From Phoronis australis (taxonomy: Eukaryota > Phoronida > Phoronidae), in NCBI GenBank assembly GCA_002633005.1, contig NMRA01000556.1:133190-197189 (forward strand): a stretch of DNA of 64,000 nt, read 5' to 3'. The notes under the pieces were generated by a model that did no database searches, had not been told where the DNA came from, and saw only the letters and a program-made list of their open reading frames with translations. Numbering within the stretch: the stretch's first letter is position 1; each line of letters starts with the position of its first letter. A program made the translations under genes and the position numbers. This document shows positions 27,579 through 37,920 of this stretch, piece by piece.

Positions 27579-27725
27579 CTGGAAGACTTGCACTTTTCAG
27601 AACGCGCGCGCGCGTTGCTGACAAGCTTAACATGCGCAATAAAAGACGTTTCATCTCGTCTTTAGTACGTAAAGGAAGCTTTTCAGCATCACGCGCGCGC
27701 GTTCTGAAAAGTGCAAGTCTTTCAG
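27579..27725. repeat. 147-bp palindrome with CGCG tracts
   Basis: Arms 27579-27648 and 27656-27725 are inverted copies. The outer 34 bp are almost identical (GAAGACTTGCACTTTTCAG, AACGCGCGCGCG); the inner part is more diverged; the loop is about 7 nt. Because of the symmetry, both strands show similar ORFs (27544-27735 minus, 27560-27754 plus) sharing LALFRTRAR and ATRARVLKSAS-like strings. They are reflections of the palindrome, not two genes. Confidence 0.75.
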
Positions 27726-28249
27726 AAACATTCACTCATTGTGTTTGGTCATGATGCTACTCCATACTCAAAATGGTTGACAGGAATTTAGCATCAATTT
27801 AATTCTGTTCTAGGTTGTATCTGTGTTTGTCTTATATGAAATGAGGTCTTAGTCAATCATATGAAAACTCAGTCTCGAGAAATTGGCTTATGGCAGAAAT
27901 AAAGTTGAAGAACTACAAGTCTCCACGGTCATCTGTAACGCGTCAACGCCGATAAATTTTTAGATCTTACAATCGTAACTACTCAATGTTTGGAAAACAA
28001 AGAATCAACGAATTGTGCACCAATATTACTAAAAAATCGGCTTGTTAAAACAATTAAGCAGCCGCATGCTATTAAAGGTGTATGGAGCCCTTGAAAATGA
28101 CTTGGCAAATTGGCATCGTACATGTATCTTAAATAGGAAAAATCAGATTCTTAAGAAACTTTTAGAAACTATACCTAATGCACTTAACTGTTCCTCAAGT
28201 TTCCTATGTTTGCACAAGGAGCTACAGGTAGCACTTGTAGGGTGTTAAA

Positions 28250-28400
28250 CAAAAATATCAAAAGTTGTTTTAAACGAAAACGAAATGATAATTTATAAAA
28301 CTGTAATGGCGTTTTTGAGATTGCGTTTTGAACATTTATATCAACTAAAATTTGGCCATGTTTTAAATGCAATTCACCTTTTCTTTTTTGCTAAATTTTA
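28250..28400 (+). repeat. Diverged dispersed repeat, copy 1
   Basis: Shares the order TATCAAAA, AACGAAA, GCGTTTTTGAGAT, GTTTTGAACATTTATATCAA and TTTGGCC with 29225-29385 in the same orientation. Similarity may continue weakly to about 28480 (ACCAAA, TTAGATATTTGGCT). No protein. Confidence 0.5.
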
Positions 28401-28605
28401 CCAAAAACACATGGTTAGATATTTGGCTTAATGTAGACACTTGTGGACAATGTCTTCTAAACATACCATAAAGCCATCACAGCGTGTTGCACGTGCCTCC
28501 TTATCCTTGACTCACCACGACAACAAACCAGTAGACGACATACTATTCTTGAAAAACGTGTCAGCATAATTTTAACAAATTCTAAATTCAGAACTCAGTC
28601 ACCGC

Positions 28606-28920
28606 CATGGGCAGATCCAAGAGAGGGTACACGGAGTCCGAACTCCATTTTTAGTCACAGCGGCAAACCAAACATTGAGGAGAGCGACAATTTTTCATTT
28701 GATAACATTTTGTGAACTTCGCATTTTGAAAAACTAGCTTGCACATCACAAAGCAAATCAGTTATATGTTTATAAAACACTTTTTGACCCATTGGCGTAG
28801 AGATGACGATACTAAATTTCATTACCGGTTTTCTACTCATTGTTTGTGACACACAATTCGCTTCAAAAACCTGTCGTGTAACTTGGACCTAACCTTTGTA
28901 AAAACCTGGATCCGCCTTTG
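28606..28920. mobile_element. hAT-like MITE, GGCGGATCCAGG ends
   Basis: Starts CATGGGCAGATCCAAG and ends CCTGGATCCGCCTTTG, imperfect terminal inverted repeats. Flanking octamers GTCACCGC and ATCACCTT agree at 5 of 8 positions in register, in line with a decayed 8-bp target duplication. The interior is non-coding, 315 bp in all. Confidence 0.5.
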
Positions 28921-29224
28921 ATCACCTTTGCTTCTCAGGGTAGGACGGCTATCATTTCATGAGCCAAATCAACATCTCACGTTGACATTAACTTACAGCA
29001 CTCTGTATTATCTTGCACCGGATTACCTAGAACGCAGGTTTGTTACGGCTTCATCACCTCTGGGGAAAAATACCAGATTTTCGGATCGTGCCAGTGTTCG
29101 CCCACCACGTGCACGAACCGTGTACTACGTAGGGGTTCTGAGTGTACATGTGCATTATTCTTGAACAAATTATCTATGAACGTCTGGAGATATCGCTAAG
29201 TTGGTTAAAAGTTATTCAGAACTA

Positions 29225-29385
29225 CCTTTTGGTGCTATCAAAAATGAATAAAACGAAATCGAAATGGTATTTTAGAACACTATACCAGCGTTTTTGACAT
29301 TTTGTTTTGAACGTTTATATCAATCGGCATTTGATCAAGTTAATGGTACGGTGGTTTTGCTATGAATTTACCTTTCAATTTTGAA
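29225..29385 (+). repeat. Diverged dispersed repeat, copy 2
   Basis: Same family as 28250-28400, with GCGTTTTTGACAT and GTTTTGAACGTTTATATCAA. A TAGATATTTGACTAAAT block near 29505 and the tandem array after it extend the similarity to copy 1. A related fragment with GCGTTTTTGAGATCTCATG occurs near 52636. Confidence 0.5.
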
Positions 29386-29541
29386 AAGTTCTTCTAGTAA
29401 CGCACGGTCATGTGACCCGATTCACTACACATTTTTGTAAAATCACAATCTAGATTTCAGCTCTGTGAAAGTTATATTTTTTAAAATTACCAAACCTGTT
29501 GTGTAGATATTTGACTAAATACGCAGCCTCGCCGATAAGGC

Positions 29542-29655
29542 ACTAAATAGCCATCAACATCACTCCACATACTAAATAGCCATCAACCTCACTCCACATA
29601 CTAAATAGCCATCAACCTCACTCCACATACTAAAGAGCCATCAACCTCACTCCAC
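29542..29655. repeat. 29-bp tandem repeat, about four copies
   Basis: The unit starts ACTAAATAGCCATCAACCTC and ends ACTCCACAT. Copies are nearly identical, so expansion is recent. The first unit grows out of the end of the dispersed repeat at 29225. Confidence 0.88.
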
Positions 29656-31889
29656 AATTTCTTATGCAGACTATTCTCGATGACATTTTAGAAACAGTTT
29701 ATTGTGTTTTGACCACACCCATCCTGACTCTTGTAATAATTGAGTAGTTGGATTCATGTGTGTATGCGATACTTTTAAAGTATTTCATTATTATTTGTAA
29801 TATATTGTCCGCACCGTGTAGGAGAGCACGCATAAGCTTCATTGATTTATGTGGCTGTATAAGCTAATCATCTACGCAGAATACAATTTTTGTCGTTTTC
29901 ACCATCACCACCGTCATGAGTCCTCCGTCGTCGCCATTATGTTCCAAACAGAGTGTATTTTAAATGTTTGACGTTTTCCACGTGAAAACAAGGTGTAAAT
30001 TATTTCAAATTAAATAGTAGTCACAGCTTTTGAAACATCTACGAGTACTTACCAAAACATTTTGTTACATAAATGTTCAAACTGTGTCTACCTCCAGGAA
30101 TTTGTCAAACAAGATTACCACACGATGTTGCAGTATATCACCTTTGTCAATTTTTTCTTCTTCAGAAACCGTACAGTTGCAACAGATTTTTTGTTAATTA
30201 CTGTCTGAAAAGTGCCAACAAATTCGGGCCATTTAGATCAGTTGGTATTCACAAATAATAGTAACTAGTTTCGTTAAGCTTAGGACAGAAGACTTAAATG
30301 AAAGAAAATAGACATCAGTGAAATACAAATCCCGAGAAAAATAATGGAGTGGCATTTTTGCCGATTTTAAATAAAATTGTTACTAATAATAATCTTTGCT
30401 TACGCGTACAAGGCTCGTTAAACAATATTGAGAGAATTGAAACAACAACCGTCTCACTGTCTTCTAAAATCTTCACGCTGGTAACATCTATATACATTAA
30501 ATAATCAGACACTAATTACTGGAGTCTATTGAAATATATATGCTAACCGCTACGTGGTCAGGATTTTTTCCTAAGCATGCTACTTTCTCCGGCCAGGCTT
30601 TATGTAAACAATATTTCTAATTTTGCGAAGATGCATCTTACCGATTTTGATATATATTTAGACGTTAAACTGGCAACAGAAAGGTTTTGGGCCAAATTAT
30701 AAAACCATTGTAAACAGCGTCAGTGGGTTCTCATGAAACACTACATGGAAATATACGTTTAACTTCGCTTAAGCACACCCAACGGATTTCGCTGACTTTA
30801 AAGTCCTTATCTCAAAGGTCAATCTAGTATAAAAACTTAAGAATATATACCAAATTAAGTAATATGTAACACGGCATATCCTTTCTGTTATCAAACGAAA
30901 AGCCTTTTTGAGAACAGTTTTGTACCTCGGCCGAGACAAAGATTTTATAGATAGTATCTTTTGGCCGAGATCAGAAAATCCTCGACTGTTCCCGTTAAGT
31001 TCCGTGACCCGAGTTCCTGAGCATCAGTTAAGAAGGAACGATTAATGAATCACGGCCATGTTGTCCTTGAAAGCGTATTGACATTGCCGTGAGTGTAAAT
31101 GCGTTGTTACGTTGTTTAGTTGTTTTTGATTCTAATTTTGGTTCTTTTTATACAAACTTGATTTAGTATTGTCCAAATTGCATATGACGAATGGTATTTA
31201 AGGAATAATCACAAGTTTGTGAAGTGCGTCACATCTCCTGCAGCTAACACTCGACTACTGAGGTTAGCCCTTCACGACTCAAATTTCGCCAACGGTACAT
31301 AATAAATTAGAGGAAACACTTTTTAAATCAGCAAACGTGTTATCTTCATTGCCATATCGTGAAAGTGATGCCAAGTACCAGCCTGAGTGAGAAATAGCCG
31401 CGTGACTACCCGGACGTGTGAATGCACGTGACAACAAATCGGCACCGGATTTAGTGCCCGTTCTAAAATGTGAAATAGAAAAAAAAAATCCTCACACGGC
31501 GATTTTTCAACAAACAAAAACAAGTTTTATCTCAAAACAGTGAGCTCCCTCCTCACATGCAACAACGCACACCTGTGCTTGATTTTGCTGCCCGGACAGG
31601 GTAAACGGCGAAGTAATTCCCTTGTACTTACCGTGGCGCTTTGTCAGGAATATAATCACTTGCTTAACTAAATTTTAAAATCTGACAAAAACTTACAATA
31701 AATCCCTATGTAAACATATAAATTCCGCGACGCAAACGGGGGATATTGAATTGTAGTCAATGAGCCTAATGTCGGCGATGGGAAAATATTGCAGTGTTAG
31801 GAGCATGACGCAGTATTTCTTAATCTTTGTCACACGAATTTTATTCATTCAAGGCCCGGGCAGCTAATTAATGTGTTCATATTGCCCAG
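29656..31889. other. No recognisable feature
   Basis: AT-rich, short ORFs, no repeats of note. Confidence 0.45.
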
Positions 31890-31965
31890 CACACCACAAA
31901 TGTCCTCGCGCGGCAGCCCAGACGGTCCAGATCCGCCGGGTATCAGCTTATACGAATGTTTGTAT
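31890..31965 (+). CDS. Orphan exon-like segment with acceptor and donor
   Basis: An AG at 31888-31889 after TTCATATTGCCC could be an acceptor. ATG at 31900 opens 22 codons (MSSRGSPDGPDPPGISLYEC, then LY) up to a consensus donor GTGAGT at 31966. The segment is GC-rich against AT-rich flanks and uses coding-like codons. The frame is also open upstream to 31873. End phase 0 does not fit the LIM1 exon. The peptide is Ser/Gly/Pro/Asp-rich and unrecognised. It may be an exon of a nested or antisense-independent transcript, or chance. Confidence 0.22.
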
Positions 31966-32013
31966 GTGAGTGGGAATTATTCCTTTTATTTTAAATTCAT
32001 CAATACTTTCATT

Positions 32014-32072
32014 ATACCATTTGGCGCCATGGCAAGTTTTCTTACTGAAGTTGTTTCGCTGCCAAATGGTAT
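32014..32072 (+). repeat. Short hairpin with 12-bp perfect base stem
   Basis: ATACCATTTGGC (32014-32025) and GCCAAATGGTAT (32061-32072) are exact inverted copies. Inside, GGCAAG...TTTC can pair partly with GAAGTTGTTT. The size is like a pre-miRNA, but the upper stem is poorly paired and it matches no microRNA I know. Confidence 0.3.
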
Positions 32073-32648
32073 TCTGTCGTTCACTGTTGGCAGCCTCCTG
32101 CCCGTAACGGAAGTCGCGGGAGACCACTGCCGGTATCTTAGTTTTCACCTAAACATATTTTCGTAATTTTCACAAGTTTAATCGTCAGAACATTATAACT
32201 GTATAGCAATTTTATTCAAATACTTTGAAATTGCGTGTTCATTGTTCTGTTAAATACACTCGGTGAAACACGCTTAGCCTAGTCACCGTAGTCAGTCTGG
32301 TTATTCAGTCGTTGGCAGTGTCTGATTTTTTTGTGTATGCGGCATTTATGATTTGAACCATTTATTTTGATAAGACAGCCGGGGACGACATGCCATCGAC
32401 TTTCGCCAGTGCAGTGCTATAGGTCGGTCCGCACCGGGTCATCAGTTGCAGGTCCGAGTCCGGCAAAATAATTTCTATCAAAATTTATGTAGCCACATTT
32501 TGTCAACAGTTTCAATACAAATTGTTCATGCTTTGGTTTTATTAAAGTTATGGTTCGCTGTCGTTTATTTTATCCCCGTCTACAGGCTGGTAACAGACGC
32601 AGCTCCAATCGAACATCCGGCGTTCTTAAGCCTGGGTTCCTGAATGAA

Positions 32649-32762
32649 TTGTACTTCCGGTTTCGCGGTTATTTCAAAATGGCGGCGTTTTTCGGTTCAG
32701 AATCAAAAGTGGAGCTTTTATTTAAACTTTCTTTGAGTACGGATTGTGTATTGGTTAAATGA
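32649..32762 (+). promoter_or_regulatory. TATA-less promoter-like block (ETS + YY1-type motif) with small ORF
   Basis: ACTTCCGG (ETS-type) at 32653-32660 is followed about 20 bp later by AAAATGGCGGC, the YY1-like motif often found at start codons of TATA-less genes. The ATG in it (32679) opens 27 codons (MAAFFGSESKVELLFKL...) to a stop ending at 32762. No good splice donor is seen. The motif pairing suggests a start site, but the ORF is short and unrecognised. Confidence 0.2.
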
Positions 32763-33494
32763 TAGGCACTGCTTGATTCTTTATAAATTCTTCTAACTAT
32801 TTAAAAACGTGTGCTAATAGGACATTAATGCGATGGCTTTTAAAATTACTGTGGTCTGTTTCAATAAGACTTGAGCCAGAAATTTGATCTTATGATCCAC
32901 ATAACTGTTCTTGAAAAATATTGTAATTGAATTTAGCAGAACACTAAGCTATCTGAGACTATACTAACGATTGTTAATTATTTGCACGCAGTCACGTGCT
33001 AATGATCACAACACTAAACCTTCATGTTTGGTTGTTTTGAAGTGGGAGCAGACGCCAAAAATATCTCCACAAATACACGTACCGTGTGTTTTTTTTTCAA
33101 AAAGCGTGTAATTATTTGTTTTCGTGACATGAAAGCGCACGCTCTTAATCTTCTTGTTTAGAGATGTGTTCAACCAGCATTCCGTGTCTTTTAATCAACT
33201 TTGACCTAAAAAGTATCGCTTGATTGAGTACACGTCAACGTCAATCATTTTCTAGCGACCGTTTTGTGATGCTTGACGGCCATCAATAAAAAGCATTTAG
33301 CGGTTCACAAGGAAAAAAACAAACTGAAATATATTTGCCATTCGTTTTTAGAAGTTTTTCTGAAAGCAGCCTTTGAATAGATATTGACAAATCTTCAGTT
33401 TGAAGAAATGCGTAAGAACAGTTAAAGCTATCATAATCCCAAGCGAACTTTTAAATTTGATCAGTTGCCTCTTTAAAATAGTCCTCAGCGTGTT
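32763..33494. other. No recognisable feature
   Basis: AT-rich. The minus-strand ORF 33348-33578 runs into the hairpin arm that follows and is not called. Confidence 0.45.
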
Positions 33495-33846
33495 CCTTGC
33501 TTTGATGAGTTCGTTGAAAACACCACTAAACTTTTTTTTTGAAAGCTTGATACTAGTTCGCTGGTAATGTCGGAACAATCTCTTTCTTGAGGTGTGCAGC
33601 TATGTAGTAAAACATCGAGAGACATGTCAAATTAAAACACTAGCTTTATTATTATTATTTGCCTGATAATGATACATGTTGTCTCGAAATAAAGCTAGTG
33701 TTTTAATTTGACATGTCTCTCGGTGTTTTACTACATAGCTGCACACCTGAACAAAGGAGATTGTTCCGATAATACGAGCGATACAGTATCAAGCTTGCAA
33801 ACAAAAACTTAAGTCGTGTTTTCAACTAAGTTTGTGTAAACGAAGG
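33495..33846. repeat. Long foldback hairpin, 59-bp nearly perfect inner stem
   Basis: Arms 33495-33650 and 33688-33846 with a 37-nt loop. The inner 59 bp (33592-33650) pair with the right arm at 58 of 59 positions, and in RNA the single mismatch would be a U-G wobble. Outer arms share GAAAACAC, AAGCTTGATAC and CGGAACAATCTC with more differences and small indels. No ORF spans it. It is either a foldback/MITE, recent or kept similar by conversion, or the source of a long hairpin RNA. Confidence 0.8.
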
Positions 33847-35454
33847 GCTGCTACCGAACTATACTGCTTTGATGAGGAGTAAATTTTGGGTTTGCAAACA
33901 ATCAGAAGCCCTAAGACAAGGCTGGGCGCATAAAACGACACGCCGTGTCAAGTAAACTTGTACACGCTGATATCAAGCACTAAACAAGTATCAGTTCTGT
34001 CAAAGCCCTGATATCACGAACATTTGCATTCCAATTTCACCAATAAACATTTTGAAACCAGTTTCAAGAGAGCAAGTGTCCTAAATTAACATTTGGTTCC
34101 TGTCATAAAAGGTGAGTTTACACCAGTAGGCGCCCCTGTACAAGACATGAGCTGAATCACTCTCTTTAAAGAGTCGCCGATAATATTTTTCCCAATTTGA
34201 CTTGATGAGAAATTCCTTGTGACTTGACAATTTGTGAAAGTATATCTGAAATGGGCCATTATTTGAATGAGAACAGATAGACGTCGTCCTTAAGAAGGGA
34301 CGAATACCTCTGTTGTAAAATATTATACTTTGCCTCTAAAAATAGGACCAATTTGTGTATTGCCGACTGGTGATCAATTGTTCCCCACACACTTTTATTT
34401 AACATACCTCTGCTGAAAAGTTAATGACGTGATTTGAAAATAGTCAAAGCTAAACTAACCCATTACACATATTGACCTAAGTTTCCCTTGGAAAAGATGG
34501 TAGTCTTCGAGAGTTTGTATTGGATTTTGAAACTTCTTTTTTTCTGAAGTACGATTTCTTTTATTTGAGAGGAAGAAATTTTGTGATGCTCGCTTAAACA
34601 GGGAAGAGGAGGGTTATTTTTTCATGAAGCAACTGTGAAAGTAGAGCATTCTATTTTTTGAACTCTGTTGCTTGACATCTGTAGATAAATCCAGCATACC
34701 TGGGCAACTCCTGTTGCTGACAGGTGTCAATCAAACTTCACTCGAGACTACACAGAGTAGGAAAGTGAGATTTGAAAGTCTCCTCAAGGCGTGACATACG
34801 ATTGGTTAATTGTTGAGTCCCGTTTCGAGCAAAATATGGTGGCCGCTTGTCGTTATCTGCGTAATATAGTCGTCGTAATTGGCTACATCATAAAATGTTT
34901 TGCACAGATGTATTCTTTGCTCAAGAAATGGCGACACACAAGGCCTACCCTCTGGGCATAACTTTTAACACATCCGGTTCATAGCTGTTCAAGTAAATCA
35001 AACTTTCATGAAATAAGTAACTTTTAATTCAGTTCATTTACAATCATATAGCGAGGAAGTACTAGCAATGTTAGGATTGTTTAAGACCTTGGTCACTAAG
35101 CAGACTTCTTACGGCGGGATATGGTCTCATGCACTTTCCAACGCGGCCCGTAGCCCTCTCTATAATACGCGTGAGAAACAAGTTGAGATCTGTTTTATAA
35201 CGGTGACATGGTCTAAGTTCAAGCTTTTTTCTTTGACGGAAGGCATGGGTTCACAACATCTTATTATCTTGGTCTTTGTAATAAAATTATGAATAACAGT
35301 TTAGAAGACATTAATGAGTTCACAATGGAAAATTAATATTTCATCGTACTTCTGTCAGACTCTACACTGATTTGCTCAGACGGACGCCTTCAACGCCTAC
35401 TGTAGAATACGTCAGTGAGTGTTGTGATCTGACATAAGAGCTCATTGAACGAAC
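33847..35454. other. No recognisable feature
   Basis: AT-rich with short ORFs and no motif. Confidence 0.45.
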
Positions 35455-35710
35455 AGTCCATGTAATCTCTTGACGCGCGTAATCGCCGAGAGGATTGTTT
35501 TAAATGCGCGCCACACGGGCGTAGTAATCTGCGGTCGTTATCGAATCACGCGGAAGATAAATCGTTCGTAAATCTGCTCTCATCCGCGAAGATTAGCTAA
35601 TTTTATCGCCCGTGATGGCGGATCAGAAAAAACAATTAGTTAATGGCTTTAACATCATACCTGTTACCTCACGTCACCATGGCAACGTGGAAAACTAATT
35701 AAATGTGCGT
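35455..35710. promoter_or_regulatory. Enhancer-like block: X-box plus clustered homeodomain motifs
   Basis: This block is richer in CpG than its flanks. It carries at least four TAATC/GATTA-type motifs (for example GTAATCTC, GTAATCTGC, AGATTAGC) and several TAAT-core sites (AGCTAATT, CAATTAGTTAAT, ACTAATTAAA). It also holds a perfect RFX X-box, GTCACC-AT-GGCAAC, at 35673-35686. It lies about 14.5 kb upstream of LIM1, inside the inferred long intron. Motif clustering alone is weak evidence of function. Confidence 0.33.
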
Positions 35711-36443
35711 ATTGCAGACACACGCCATGAAAGATGTGCTAGGACAAATGTACCTATTTTACTCCAAAGAACAAACGTAGAAAAGTTGAACAAAGCGGAC
35801 ATTAAAATTGTACGCGTGTTTCATGTGGAATTGTCTTGGGGCCTCTCCGAAGAGGGAGGCGAGTTGTGGTTAGAGAAATAACATTGACAAAGCAACTTGT
35901 GCGTGCACAGACTAGGGATGACTTTAAAAGCAAGGGAAATTTTAGGAGACCTTTCGGACAAATCCAGGGGAGAATTCAGTAACGGCAGAGTCTCTCTAGA
36001 AAAGAAAGATTTCGCTAGATTACACGAGATGTCGCCATGAATTTTCAAAAAGAGCTCGTGACTTTGCCTAGATTTTCTCTTACATAAATAAATACCATTA
36101 GCTACAAAAAGTCTATCTACAAATCTTAATGTCTCATAGATCTCTGATCAAGACGTCTAGGTGTAATGACACCTGCAATAACTGTTTATGTCAAAGCCTA
36201 TGTTTAAAACGGACAATCTTAAAATCTTTATAAAGACAGTTTGATTTGATGCACAAAATTTTCATTCTGATACCACTAAAAACGGCATAGCCTAAACGTT
36301 CTTTGTTCAATTGTCTCCATTTCACTTATATTCGGCTGCATCGTAGCTCGGGGACCCAATTCCCCGTCAATGTCTTCTATGGGATGCAAACATTATGAAG
36401 ATCGTAAAAACGTAAACGATCCGAAAACGATCCCGAATTTAAG

Positions 36444-36533
36444 TACTCGCGCGCAATAACGCGCTTAGCACGGTACTCGCGCTCAATAACGCGCTTAGCA
36501 CGGTACTCGCGCGCAATAACACGCTTAGCACGG
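36444..36533. repeat. 30-bp CpG-rich tandem repeat, exactly three units
   Basis: Unit TACTCGCGCGCAATAACG followed by CGCTTAGCACGG, three times with two substitutions in total. CpG-dense against AT-rich flanks. Confidence 0.88.
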
Positions 36534-37861
36534 GTAGTCAAACTTGTGTTTGTAACTAATCTGGAACCACCAATAAATTATTTTAAATGACGGCGATTGG
36601 AAGCAGCTTGAATCAAGCCATGTTTACTGTTACCCAAAGCCAATGTTAACGGTCGCACGTCAAACGAAGACATTTATGCAAATGCAATTTGAAAAAGTAC
36701 ACCGTGGAGTCGGATCGATCGTCATAACTGAAGATGTAGTGTTGACCATCATGTGCTAGTGGTGGTGATGACAGTCACCCGTCGGGCTTTAAAACAAGTT
36801 GAATTATTCATGTATTGTTTGTTAGTGATATTCACACTGACATATGGAGTGCGCAAGCATGTGATTGCTATTGGTCTATTTACTGCGAAATTTGTTCACG
36901 TTTAAAAAGTCTGGGACGGGCCAAGGAGATGCCGCCTCACATATAAAATCTAGACCAAGGCAATTCTTGAACATTGAAAGCGGATATCCGCAGCAACAAC
37001 TACAGCAATTGATAACAATCCGGTAACCGGGGTTGTAACCTGCAAAACCCTCACTGCAAAAACACATTACCCACATAGACTGGAATGAAAGTTCGGCCTT
37101 AGCAGCCGTACAAGATAGTGTTGAAGTCAAGTTACCGATCCAAGGCAATGTTGCAAATTAAATTACCTACACCTAGACGATACTCGATGGGGAAAACACC
37201 ACCCGACTGGGGGCACGTCCTTACAATCCCTATAGGCACGGGAGAATCCCCCTGGGCTTTCTGGACCACGAGGCAATACCAGCATAGATAACGGAATCCA
37301 ACATTAACATCATTATGCATATATGTGCATCTGTTCATCTGGAATAAATTCAATCCTAATTTGGCCATATGGTACACTGAGTACTAGTGATTTGACCCGA
37401 AATGTAAAACAAAATTACTTGTACCCACAAAGACGTCTTTCCGTGGCTGTTTCCAATATTGATTGCTAATAAACATTTTCATTGTTGCTACTGGTGATAT
37501 TATAGTTATACGTGTTTCTGTTATTGCTTATAGTACTGCCACCTGTTAATTGCACCCTTTGCAATGGAGAATATATTTCACAGAGAAGAGCGCTGAAGCA
37601 TTGTGGGTTATTTACGAGGTTGACATTAAACGCAATCATGTGTTTCATCGACTTCAAAAAGGTACTTCACAAGGTACTTCAACTAACCGAAATAAACAGG
37701 CACTAAGTCGGAGGTCGCCATGAATAAATAATGAGCCCAAAAATGGCATGATAGTACACTTGTAAATATTTTACAACACAAGTCCACAGACTCAGCAACG
37801 CCCAACACAAAGGGATCAAGAGAAAATTGCATTAATTTCAACAGTTAAGCTCAGTAAGATG
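36534..37861. other. No recognisable feature
   Basis: The ORF 37512-37706 contains FIDFKKVLHKVL, faintly like a LINE reverse-transcriptase motif, without any supporting domain around it. Confidence 0.4.
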
Positions 37862-37907
<46 letters not shown>

Positions 37908-37920
37908 CGACGACGACGAC
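37862..37920. repeat. (ACA)n then (ACG)n microsatellite
   Basis: Near-perfect trinucleotide run. Confidence 0.95.

Noticed and set aside
27544-27754. Two similar ORFs on opposite strands suggesting a duplicated gene
   Set aside because: Symmetry of the palindrome at 27579-27725 fully explains them.
37512-37706. FIDFKKVLHKVL, recalling a reverse-transcriptase motif
   Set aside because: No catalytic YxDD-type motif or further RT blocks in any frame around it.
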